Origin: Ectocarpus siliculosus
Taxonomy: Eukaryota; Sar; Phaeophyceae; Ectocarpales; Ectocarpaceae
NCBI GenBank assembly: GCA_000310025.1
Contig: FN648473.1
Location: 62,001-126,000, forward strand
DNA: 64,000 bases
Direction: 5' to 3'
Shown piece after piece: positions 55,767 through 64,000 of the stretch. The position numbers and the translations under genes were made by a program. The first letter of the stretch is position 1, and every line of letters begins with the position of its first letter. The notes beneath the pieces were generated by a model. It was not told where the DNA came from. It saw nothing but the letters and a program-made list of their open reading frames with translations, and searched no databases.

Positions 55767-56426
55767 AACGGCACTGCTGGGTTCGTCCATGGATAGTTTT
55801 TGCAGCCCTTTTTTTTAAGTATTTGTGTATAAAACGATTTCTTCATGGATGGATGGGTAATGAGAGGTTTCAATTCAACTACTGCAGTATGGAGGGTGCT
55901 CGTTGTTCTTATGCATGGCTTGTACCGGCAGTAGTAGGTGACATATTATATCGCATCATCAATATTCACAGCTAATGATGTTAGTCCACGACGACCAGGA
56001 TGTCAAACGATAGGTTTGTTTCGGAAAGCTATCGGCGCCAACGCCGCCTGGCCACGATTTCTGCTGTGGAGTAATCGATCTTTGAAAATTAAAAATTGTC
56101 AAGGGGGTGTGATATCTTATGCCATCTACTCTGTGTATAGATCTCTTTGCCGTGCTCGGTGGGCGAGCGTGTCGCGGTGTGCGCCCTCGACTTTATGAAC
56201 GGCTAAAAAACTGGAAAGCTTCAGACAGGCAACGCGACGATACTCGTCGAGTTGCTATCACAATCCCAAACGTAAATTGCCTAGTTTGCCAAGCCTGTTC
56301 GTTCTTTACCTGGATCCAAAATAACATCGCTTTGAACGCCCAAACTCTCTCGTCCTATGAAGAGGTCGTGGGCCTCTTCTCTATCAACTATTGAATTAAA
56401 CTCAACCCCCTTTTTCTCTTTTATAG

Positions 56427-56565
56427 ACCGCCCGTCTACTCGAAGTGGCGCTGCTTCTCAACTGGCAACGGTTCGAAGGGTTTCGGAAGGCGTTCGACCC
56501 GGCATCTATCAAGTGGGACCTGGAACCGACAACGTTTGTGCAACAGGCAGCGCAGAGGAGTCCAG
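56427..56565 (+). CDS. candidate internal exon, function unknown
   Basis: A polypyrimidine tract and TTATAG acceptor (56408-56426) precede 46 coding-like codons (TARLLEVALLLNWQRFEGF, RKAFDPASIKWDLEPTTF, VQQAAQRSPG). They are followed by CAG|GTTCGT, a plausible donor. Partner exons could not be placed. The next AG acceptor (GGGCAG at 56632) leads to a stop in the matching phase. I do not recognise the protein. Confidence 0.3.
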
Positions 56566-57896
56566 GTTCGTTGGGAAGGAAATCTGGGAAAAATAGTTTC
56601 TTGTGTGAATTGTTTTCCCGCCATTGGGCAGCCGCTCAGCGCGGTCGATCTTAATTTCGCTGGACACACCGCCGGGGGAGCTCACGGACTAAGAGAACGT
56701 GTTCGGGTTTTATGTCCACGACCACGCTCACTCGTGGCGGAGCCAAGGCAGAGAGTATTGTTACGACGGGAAAGGATTTCATCCAATAATCGTCGGAAGG
56801 CCACATGACGCAAGAGCCCCTCCCAGTTGACATCGTGGACACTCCCCAGGCTGGGTGCCAATTGTGGTCGCGAGGGTCGTCCAATTCCGGTAGGATTGGC
56901 GTGGAATAGAAGAATCTGCACCGTAAGAGTCGGAGACATGGCACCTGTCGGGAAGATGGCACCGAGGTTCGACCAAATCACGACGAAGAATATTGAACAA
57001 AACAATCGCACGCGGGACCATAACTCCGATTCTTACGTGTAATTACATTACCGACAGAAATGACCGCGGTCAGGTGTCCTTGAACTCAAACATTGAGTGC
57101 TGACGCTTTTTCCTATGAAACACGCGCGTTCAATCACGCGCAACGAACATGATAAAGACAGAAACACGTCGCAACTAAATGACAGCATTGAGCATAGACG
57201 CACAGCACACGCAGGCCGTATTTCCAGACCTACCGCAAGCATATTAGGTTTATATCGCAGTTTTTCACACGGTGTTACGTTTTGATACAGGACACAGTAG
57301 TTCGCGACAGCAACTAATTTATTTTTCTTTTCGCGTGACACGGGCATACACTCTCCGCATGACACGAGACAAAGCACCCTACCTACTGGAATACTTGTAC
57401 TGTAGTGCGTGTTCCTGTTTCCATCTATACGAAAGCCGGCGGAGTTGCGGTCGCCGTCGTGCGCCCAGCACACACATCAATCCACAAACTCCAGTCGTAT
57501 TCAATTTGTTGGTTTAGATACGAAATTGTCACATTTTGTTTTAGGAGCGTCATCTGTTGATGCGGCCCCACCCGGGTTCGAGTCCCGACATGTTGCTTTT
57601 TTGTTCGGATATTTTCCGACGAATGCCCAAAACGTTTTTTTGTTGCCTAAGCTTTTGTGTTTAGGCACGTATGTCCAGAGATATCGCGTAGTCTAGACAA
57701 TGTATTTTACAGGTGTAGTTTGTTGATGCACGCACAATACTGACGCTTCTTTCGGGTACTTCATCCCCTGGGGGTCACGTTATTCGTGTACCCCTCCTTC
57801 TTTCTTTGTTTCTCGAGACACACATAGTTTTCGTCTTCATTCAGCCCGGTACATGTTACAACCGTTGCTATCGTCAAAACACAATCGCGAAAAAGA
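56566..57896. other. no supported gene
   Basis: A T-arm-like CCGGGTTCGAGTCCCG (57573-57588) with downstream T-run recalls a tRNA-derived repeat, but no A box or acceptor stem could be paired. Other frames are short. Confidence 0.4.
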
Positions 57897-58115
57897 AAAT
57901 GTATCTACTATTGCCGATGCAGGATTGATTGGTGACGCGCGCGGTGGTTGTACGGGACGGGTGCCTTGAACACGAAGTTTGGGTTACCCACGAAATATAT
58001 AATGGTCGAGAGATCCCGAACACAATATTGACAGCATCGACCCTCTACAACACACGTCGGCCGTTCTCGCAGGCCTACTCGACCTCTATCACCTCACCCC
58101 CCCCCCCCCGCCCAC
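57897..58115 (+). repeat. V2: dispersed repeat copy
   Basis: This is homologous to 9675-9935 in the same orientation. It ends in a run of about 13 C (58099-58111) followed by GCCCACTG. Confidence 0.6.
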
Positions 58116-58448
58116 TGGTCAATGTGTCACCCTCGCAGGTCCTTACATGCAGTTTTAAATTAGTATCTGTGGCATACTCCATTGAAAATGATTTCGTACA
58201 CACCTGAGAATTAGACGAATGGGTGGTAGAAGTCGTTTCAAGCAACAAGGATAACGATATACATAAATCAAACCAATCTGCCAGTAGTCTACACGCCCGT
58301 GCGATATGGGGTCATGAATGCATCTACAATGAAGATTCTGGGAAGTACAGAATGTACGACAGCCACACGAGGTTCGACTGCTCCAACTTTACCGTGCAAT
58401 GTGGCTGTTCTTGGTTTCGATGTTGGTCCTTTGCGTTTCGTGGTTTGA

Positions 58449-58889
58449 GCTCGGAAACTGGATAGGTCCATCGTTCGTTGTGACAATGCCGTTCGCCGTG
58501 TTCCACAAATTGATGCTCGGGGATCAGGTGCCGAAGCCGAACGTCTTTACACGTTCACGTTCCCGGATGGTCAGATGGTACTTTCCCACTGGCAACTAGA
58601 AACCATCGCACGGAAGGTGGACCTCCCTGACACAAGCGTGGCAGAAACGGCGACAGCACTCGAGGACGGCTATTCGAAGACCGGCGGTCTGGGGCGTCTT
58701 TCCAGAGAGATCGTGAAGAATGAACTCGTTTCTGTCCCACCATGTGCCTGGAACATTCTCCTGCGACGCAGGTACATACATCACGCTTGTGTACGGTGTT
58801 GGCTGACAATCGGTCTGGTTTTCAGAAGTCGGTCTTTCAGAGGGCACGTATGTACCTGGAAAAGTCGACTATGGAGTGGTTCGAGTTAG
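58449..58889 (+). CDS. hypothetical gene fragment
   Basis: The frame is open from a stop at 58446-58448 to 58889. The best stretch is RLYTFTFPDGQMVLSHWQLE and TIARKVDLPDTSVAETATAL, then GLGRLSREIVKNELVSVP, with balanced hydrophobic and charged spacing. After about residue 100 the composition becomes Cys/Arg/Trp-rich and non-protein-like, so a donor may lie near 58765. Another frame upstream (58223-58465) also looks partly coding (IYNEDSGKYRMYDSHTRFDC), which hints at a spliced gene. No family is recognised. Confidence 0.3.
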   Translation, partial: ARKLDRSIVRCDNAVRRVPQIDARGSGAEAERLYTFTFPDGQMVLSHWQLETIARKVDLPDTSVAETATALEDGYSKTGGLGRLSREIVKNELVSVPPCAWNILLRRRYIHHACVRCWLTIGLVFRSRSFRGHVCTWKSRLWSGSS

Positions 58890-59170
58890 GAGAGTGTCTG
58901 AGTTAGGAGCGTGTCTTGATCCTGATGGGCAGCGGTGGGATCGTGTCTTGCCGGGAAATTGCCACGTTGCCTCCTCTGTCTACGGCCACTTGTTGTTCAG
59001 GATGATAATTTTGTATTACCACTCTCCACTTCTTGCATGTTGACCAAGACTGCGCTTCAGTGTAGGCCGAGAGGCTTTTCCGTTGAATGGTTCTCGGGTT
59101 GCTTCGGCGAGTAAAGTTCACGACACATCCGTGTTAGGTATCCTCGATTCTAGAGATGCTCAGGGCAGGG

Positions 59171-59491
59171 TCATAGAACCGCCGCGAAAAGCACCTTTTG
59201 GACGAAATGGACCCCGTTGTCTGATACATATTTCTTGTATAGATATGCTGCACAATCTATCAACACCGTGGCTGCATAAATATCCACGCAATCCATCGAG
59301 TTTCCCATGGAATTCCGTGCAAAATTTCCAATGTCGTGGCAACAACCGCGAGCCGCAACACTCCCCACGAAACGTATACTGATACACTCAAGGGTAGAGC
59401 CATAGGCCACCCACAACTTGGCAGTCCCGCCTATGCATAGACTGCTGCACGAACACCAAGAGCGACCTCGGCCTACTCCAAGGTCCATCAA
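59171..59491 (-). CDS. hypothetical fragment
   Basis: A minus-strand frame whose last 50 residues (NSMGNSMDCVDIYAATVLID, CAAYLYKKYVSDNGVHF) look like folded protein, with a stop at 59171. The earlier part is Cys/Gly-rich and doubtful. No motif, start or neighbour gives a function. Confidence 0.22.
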   Translation of the reverse strand: MMDLGVGRGRSWCSCSSLCIGGTAKLWVAYGSTLECISIRFVGSVAARGCCHDIGNFARNSMGNSMDCVDIYAATVLIDCAAYLYKKYVSDNGVHFVQKVLFAAVL

Positions 59492-59609
59492 CTTATCACC
59501 TACCCACGTCAGGCCAACCTAGCACCTACCCCAATCATTAAAAATCTGCAGTTATCGCTTCAACGTGAACCAGGAACCTCCAAGCAATACCAACCTGTAG
59601 AGATTATCC

Positions 59610-61340
59610 TATCAACATGAACGTAGCCCTACAGGTGTACGAAATATAGCAGAGGGAAAATTTTCGCTTATTTTCTCTTTTTGTGTATTTCGAGAACCAA
59701 CTAGATGAATCAAACCCCGTTCTCTGAAACAGATCCACCGGGAATAACCGAAAACTGGCATTCTTTACGATGTTGATGAAAATATAGATGTACGGTGCGG
59801 TACAGTAGTGCCTAGAAACAGGGTTTCCGGTAAGGAAACTCACTCGACCATTATCCCTATCAAAAATATTTGGACATCACAGGTTCACTATGTGTGCATA
59901 CTAAGTAGGCCAGTGGTCACCCAACAACAATCGTGCGAAAGCTGTTGGGGCGTTTCGGAAATATGTTTTGTTTTGTCCTTACAAAATGCCAAGACAAAAT
60001 TGCCCAGAAAAACAATTGGTATCAAAAAGATCCGAAAAGAGATTCGTTTTGTTTTCGGCATGACGTGGCAACGGCTCGCCGCTGATTGGCCGAAAGACTC
60101 GCGCGCGCCGTTCCCCACGCCTGTTCTTCTCCCAAGCAAGAACATTGGTTTGCTTGGTTGGGTGCTGCCATCTATCATCCAACGTGTCAGGAGCATCTAA
60201 CGGGGGTGTTACCGTAGAGAAAGACAGTCAAGGCTTCTAGCAAGCAAACTCTCAGTCGCTCAGATACCTTCCTGCTTCAATCAACCGAAACAGGTGGCGG
60301 TCAGCCGCAGCAGCTAGCTAGCTGCAGCAGAAGCAAGCAGCAGAAACAGCAGCTAAACCTAGAACATCACCCCTCACACAGCGATTTTTTATGCTGCATT
60401 CCAAACAACAACAGCTGTGTAGAGGAGATGGTGCCGATAGAGAGTGATACAAGGCAACTTTTGGGCCACCTCCCAGCAGTTCGAGTGGCCTACAGCTCAT
60501 AGTCTGGGTGTTTTCCTGAACTGGTTGTAGGCAAGAATGTTGCTTTTTTTGAGGCGGCTGGTGAACCTTTTGTTTCATCCCACCCTCCCCTCGGTTCCTT
60601 TCACAGCGATCACCACATACCTACACATAGACGCACACCGCCCGCATTGGTTGAGAAGCAGGTCTGTCTGTCCAGTGGTGGTGACATGAGGCTTGGACGA
60701 GTCTGTACCATGCGATGCCACCTTTGTGGTTTACGCTACTCTGTTGCTGCTCAACATCAAATATCTGAGCCTTCTGAACAGGAACCCACGCCCCAGATGA
60801 AATAAGGTTGGCGAGAGGATTTGTATGAGCCGTGGGTGAAAAGTGGGGGCAGCATTAGACGAACAAAAACGTTACCGGCTACAGATTCCAAACAATCTGA
60901 CCCTTTTCGTGTCTGAGCATTTCGTCTGACCCAAAACACGAAATTCCGAAAGGTCCTCGAAGAATCGGTAAAACGTCAAACGGAGAGGTGTGTTTCGACG
61001 GAAACACAAACGGCCACAACATTATATTGGTGCATATTTACTACCTTCCCCACAACATAATGAATCCGTGATGTCCATATATTTTGATAGGGATATTGTA
61101 ATGGTTCAGTCAAGTTCCTTACCTGAAACAAACGCTGTTTGTGGGCACTACTGACCTCACCGTACATCCATTTTCATCAAACTCGAAACGGAAGTCGAGT
61201 TTTCGTTTATTCCCGGCGGATCTGCTGCACAAAACGGGTGTGATTCATCCACTTGGTTCTCGAAATACACGAAAAGAGAAAAGGAGCTCAATTTTGCCCT
61301 ATTCTATATTTTTCACACCTGTATTTGCGGTACATCAACC
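59610..61340. mobile_element. inverted-repeat element enclosing Z2
   Basis: Diverged inverted arms of about 300 bp (59610-59905 and 61030-61340) share ACAGGTGT, AAATATAG, TATTTCGAGAACCAA, TCAAACCC/CGTTTT, TTCCGG and CCCTATCAAAAATAT. They bracket about 1.1 kb that contains Z2. No terminal duplication could be fixed. It could be a long-TIR DNA element or two opposed copies of one repeat. Confidence 0.5.
59985..60955 (-). mobile_element. Z2: uninterrupted copy of element Z
   Basis: This is the inverse of Z1 without the hAT-like insertion. Near-terminal CAGACGAAATGCTCAGA (complement, about 60913-60930) and AGACAAAATT (59994 region) form the inverted repeat. It provides the empty target CGCCAACC for the hAT-like element. 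It is non-coding. Confidence 0.6.
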
Positions 61341-61529
61341 TGGAACTATCACGTGGGGTAAGGGTTAGCGCTTCAGGCAGCGCTTTGGCGTGAGACAAAC
61401 CACGCACATTAGGAACTGTCACCGCTCACACCCGCACTTGCAGGCAAGTAGGTTGAGGCCAGAGGGGACAGGGGTAGACGCCAGCCCGGCAGGAGAGGAC
61501 GTATTCGGGGTCAGAAAAGTATATGATAC

Positions 61530-61765
61530 AAGGTCTCAAACTCGGGCGCCACAGGGGCGCTCGCCTTGAGGGTTGGGCTGTGAAGGAATGGGTGGCCCGA
61601 GTGAAGACTGCGTACAGCGTACCAAGGGCACGGCGAAGTTAGAATAGACCTTCCGACTATAATCAAGAAATGTTCCCACATGACGGAAAATTCTTCAACG
61701 TCTTGACATTTTTGGAACGTTGCCGTACTACAGCCAGGGTAGCCTGCTATTTTCTGGCTCACTCA
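61530..61765 (+). repeat. U1: dispersed repeat copy
   Basis: Resembles 62860-63060: GGGCGC..AGG.GCGC.C, GGGTGTGAAGG-like, GCGTACAGCGTACCAAGGGCA, then AAGAAATGT. A further trace of its right part (GTAGTACGGCA) recurs at 62514. Confidence 0.45.
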
Positions 61766-62189
61766 TAATATGCATATGTACATATAAGATTTGGTCACTT
61801 TTCATGCTTCGGTGTTTTTCTCCGGGCAGCGAGTCTTTTATCGCATTTCTTTCCCAGGGGCACGCAGGAGGCTCATCGGTTCATTAACGCCCGTAGCTCG
61901 GTAGGCCTCCGTGGCGCGTGTGGTTGGCGGCCAAAGTTTCGAAAACTGGCTCAAAACCCCGGGACGTGTCCGCGCTGACAAAGCCTGACGAACCAATTCT
62001 GAAACCTATCAAACCCGTCAAATACAACGGTTTGAAATATTTGCCTCTTGCTTCTCCACTTTCCTTCGTTCATTCATTTACTCATCCGATGATTCATGGC
62101 TGTAACTCTTCGTGTCATCGCATTGTCCAACAGCAGTACCTGCGTTTACTACAATTCGCAGCGGGCCAAGTGTAGACAAGTCGGAGAGC

Positions 62190-62290
62190 ATGCATCAAGC
62201 CGCAGTGTTGAACATGTCCCATTTGTGGTGTTGTTTCGGCTTCAAATAAATTCGGTTATAATCGGAAATCTGCCATCATCAATCAAAGAC
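62190..62290 (+). repeat. third, diverged copy of the 38-kb duplication
   Basis: GCCGCAGTGTTGAACATGT, GTTGTTTCGGCT and TCTGCCATCATCAATCA match 37870-37960. Confidence 0.5.
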
Positions 62291-62859
62291 ATCATGGAAG
62301 TCTGAGTTTTTGCTGCCAAAATATTGTCCGCTCGAGCTGGCTCCAATGTAGAATAACAACGTGCGCGATGTTGTGTGCGGACATACAAGCGTTGTAAGAC
62401 ACACAGTCCCTCTTCGGGCAATGCACATGTGGTCTTGCGTCACCTGAGGGAGGGTAGACACCCACGTCCCGGTATGTAGTTTTATACCCCGAACGTTTAA
62501 AACTCGAAAAGGTGCCGTACTACATGCTGGCATTTTGCTGGACTGCATATTTTTCGGACCTTGGAATACAGTTGCAACAAGTTATTGAATAAATGTGAGC
62601 TGGTGCGACACAACGAAAAACATTTGGACGTCTTGTACCTTAATTCAATCAACACTCGCAGTGACCCCATCCATGCACAAGTGCCACATCATCCCCGCTA
62701 GGTGTGTGTAGTGTGAAGAAAACTTTGGATTCCCCCCACAGAGTTCGTTCGCAGTATAAAACCATGCTCACAATCTGGTATAAGGAAAATGGTGAGTTTG
62801 CACGAGACAAACTATCGTGATTTTAGATCAGGTTTGCACTACTAATCTATGTTGAATCA

Positions 62860-63060
62860 TGTTATATGTACAAGGGCTCCGGACGTCGGGCGCAGAGGCG
62901 CCCTCGTCCTCAGTAGTAGGCTTAAACGGAGGGTGTGAAGGCTGTGCACAGCATACCAAGGGCATGAAGCAGCAGGGTGACCGAATGAACGGCGTGAAGA
63001 TGTTCGCGTTGTATTCGAGAAATGTGCCGTTCCCGGTGTTCATGATGCCAAAAGAGTCGC
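62860..63060 (+). repeat. U2: dispersed repeat copy
   Basis: Direct relative of 61530-61765 (GGGCGCAGAGGCGCCC, GGAGGGTGTGAAGG, CACAGCATACCAAGGGCAT, TTCGAGAAATGTGCC). A minus frame over 62828-63109 reads plausibly but is explained by the repeat. Confidence 0.45.
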
Positions 63061-63296
63061 GTGTCACGAATTTTTGTCTAGCTTCGCCCGGTGCGGACGA
63101 AAAAGACATGTAAGCTACGGTCGCCTACCTATTCTAGCGCCGGCAAGAACGTAGTCACACTCTCAGGCAACGTTCTCTAAGTGGCTTTGCGGTGGCCAAT
63201 ATTCTCCCCAAAGGGGCCAAAGAAAGAACGAACACTGCAATTGTTCGACGGTATTGTCGGTAGTTGATGGTGTGTTGCCGCCTAGCTCTCATATTC

Positions 63297-63420
63297 AAAC
63301 TTCTTCAGTGTCGAGCCTTTCTTTAATGTCCCCCTCTAATGTTCTGGAGTTATTGTTCTAACTTCTTCAGTGTCGATCCGCTCCAATGTCGCGCCCTTCT
63401 CTAATGTCCCCCTCTAATGA
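63297..63420 (+). repeat. two adjacent copies of a roughly 60-bp repeat
   Basis: CTTCTTCAGTGTCGA to CTAATGTCCCCCTCTAATG occurs at 63299 and 63360. ATCT-poor flanks (GTTCGAC..GTT/ATTG and TAGTTGA.GGTG) recur at 63243 and 63511. Confidence 0.6.
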
Positions 63421-63744
63421 CGCCGATATGCGGTATCCCTCACATTGTGAAAGGAGTCGAACACCCACAACATTCAGACAAAGTAAGAGCGAATACCGCA
63501 CGCAATGGTTCGACTGCGTTGCCGCTAGTTGACGGTGAAAGAGTTGACGCCTCCCGCCTCGGGTCATCGTTGCCCCTTACGGCCCTGGTGGTCGTTGCCG
63601 ATTACCACTGCGGAAGGTATGGTTTCGTTTGCAGCTTTGTACGCATGTATCGAGCTTCATAATGCTGAAGCGCGACTGTGATGGCGGTGATGATGTCGGT
63701 GATGGTGCAGGCGGTAGGGTGCCTGCGCTGGCGGCAGAATGCAA

Positions 63745-64000
63745 TTATTGGGGAGATGGATGTAAGAGGTTGTACGTGTCATAATGCCTAGATGATACCG
63801 TATAACGCAAATTTAAAGCAGAAGAAAGAGGTTGTTGGGGAGGAGGTAATGTGGAGGCATTAAAGTGGATGTTTATCTGAGCATCAAAAATTCGTTTAGC
63901 TGCGATGATTTCTGGCTGGCCCATGTAAGTATGCGTCATTGACATTTTGGCGAGGTACTCGTCGTAAGAGGGATAGGTGAACGGTTGCAATCCTGAAGCA
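63745..64000 (-). CDS. OTU-like cysteine protease domain, C-terminal part (truncated by window)
   Basis: The frame enters from the right edge and stops at 63745. It contains YPSYDEYLAKMSMTHTYMG, then QPEIIAAKRIFDAQINIHFN, a variable loop, and LRYTVSSRHYDTYNLL. This order matches the second half of OTU-family proteases: a helix carrying G..EI.AA, a strand of the form I.I.F, then the catalytic His in a HY motif (H69-Y70 counting from 63990). OTU proteases remove ubiquitin-like modifiers, and related domains also occur in transposon and viral polyproteins. The catalytic Asp/Cys box would lie beyond the window. The position usually occupied by Trp before the Gly is Met here. Whether it is host or mobile cannot be decided. 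Confidence 0.5.
   Translation of the reverse strand, partial: ASGLQPFTYPSYDEYLAKMSMTHTYMGQPEIIAAKRIFDAQINIHFNASTLPPPQQPLSSALNLRYTVSSRHYDTYNLLHPSPQ

Larger units (their letters stand above)
50390..56263 (+). mobile_element. X4: Helentron/HINE-like copy containing E1'
   Basis: The 3' end is intact, with AAAGCTTCAGA (56215-56225), hairpin CGACGA-TAC-TCGTCG (56235-56249) and GTTGCTATCACAA followed by T. No TCTGAAGC 5' terminus was found, so the left limit is where similarity to X1 (about 4430) begins. The body follows X2, with blocks starting near 51205 and again, diverged, near 52370. It contains Y5, which is itself split by E1'. No coding sequence is supported inside. Confidence 0.6.

Noticed and set aside
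57573-57588. tRNA T-arm-like CCGGGTTCGAGTCCCG with downstream T run
   Set aside because: No A box at proper spacing and no acceptor pairing, so not called as a tRNA.
61889-61962. CCCGTAGCTCGGTAGG, resembling a tRNA D-arm/A box
   Set aside because: The following TTTCGAAA does not form a T-arm and the acceptor ends do not pair.

Overview
The window looks nuclear and eukaryotic: base composition is roughly balanced, no bacterial-style operons are visible, reading frames are broken by stops and by short candidate introns, and almost everything recognisable is transposable-element or tandem-repeat DNA. My best guess is a stramenopile, most likely a brown alga. The clues are a Crypton/DIRS-type tyrosine-recombinase relic, Helitron- and Helentron-type elements, and a small mobile-element-like reading frame at 7.4-7.8 kb of a style I associate with brown-algal genomes. 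That placement is inference, not proof. I found no confidently recognisable complete host gene. The best domain-level call outside an element is an OTU-like protease fragment cut by the right edge (63745-64000, minus).

Layout. 0-3.8 kb: anonymous DNA with one long minus-strand frame. 3.8-8.3 kb: copy X1 of a large non-coding repeat whose ends fit a Helentron-associated element (HINE): asymmetric inverted repeats, a 3' hairpin and T|T insertion. It holds a retroposon copy (Y1) and a minus-strand frame. 8.8-9.3 kb: a cluster of CCCATGGG palindromes. 9.3-15 kb: dispersed repeats V and W, a tRNA-like SINE and a two-exon gene fragment (12.85-13.44 kb). 15.1-16.2 kb: a Helitron 3' end. 16.45-19.90 kb: a complete but pol-less LTR retrotransposon with 298-bp LTRs. 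20.7-21.0 kb: a 32-bp palindrome with retroposon Y2 at its edge. 24.3-31.4 kb: a nest in which a Tc1/mariner-pogo-like element (E1) sits in retroposon Y3 and is itself split by X2. 32.8-35.4 kb: repeat Z1 split by a hAT-like element that carries a C2H2-finger frame. 37.8-38.5 kb: a duplicated block. 38.9-40.2 kb: two candidate coding segments. 40.3-43.4 kb: the X3 5' end and the tyrosine-recombinase pseudogene. 45.4-46.7 kb: a giant palindrome. 47.3-49.3 kb: a satellite with 87-bp monomers and a 427-bp higher-order unit. 50.4-56.3 kb: X4 with E1' nested inside. 56.3-64 kb: short exon candidates, a second long inverted-repeat element (59.6-61.3 kb) containing Z2, and small repeat families.

The main result is that paralogous copies inside this one window act as empty and filled sites for each other. 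This fixes target-site duplications (TA for E1, 8 bp for the hAT-like element, T|T for X) and gives a relative insertion history without any database. Function calls for non-transposon reading frames are weak and are marked so.
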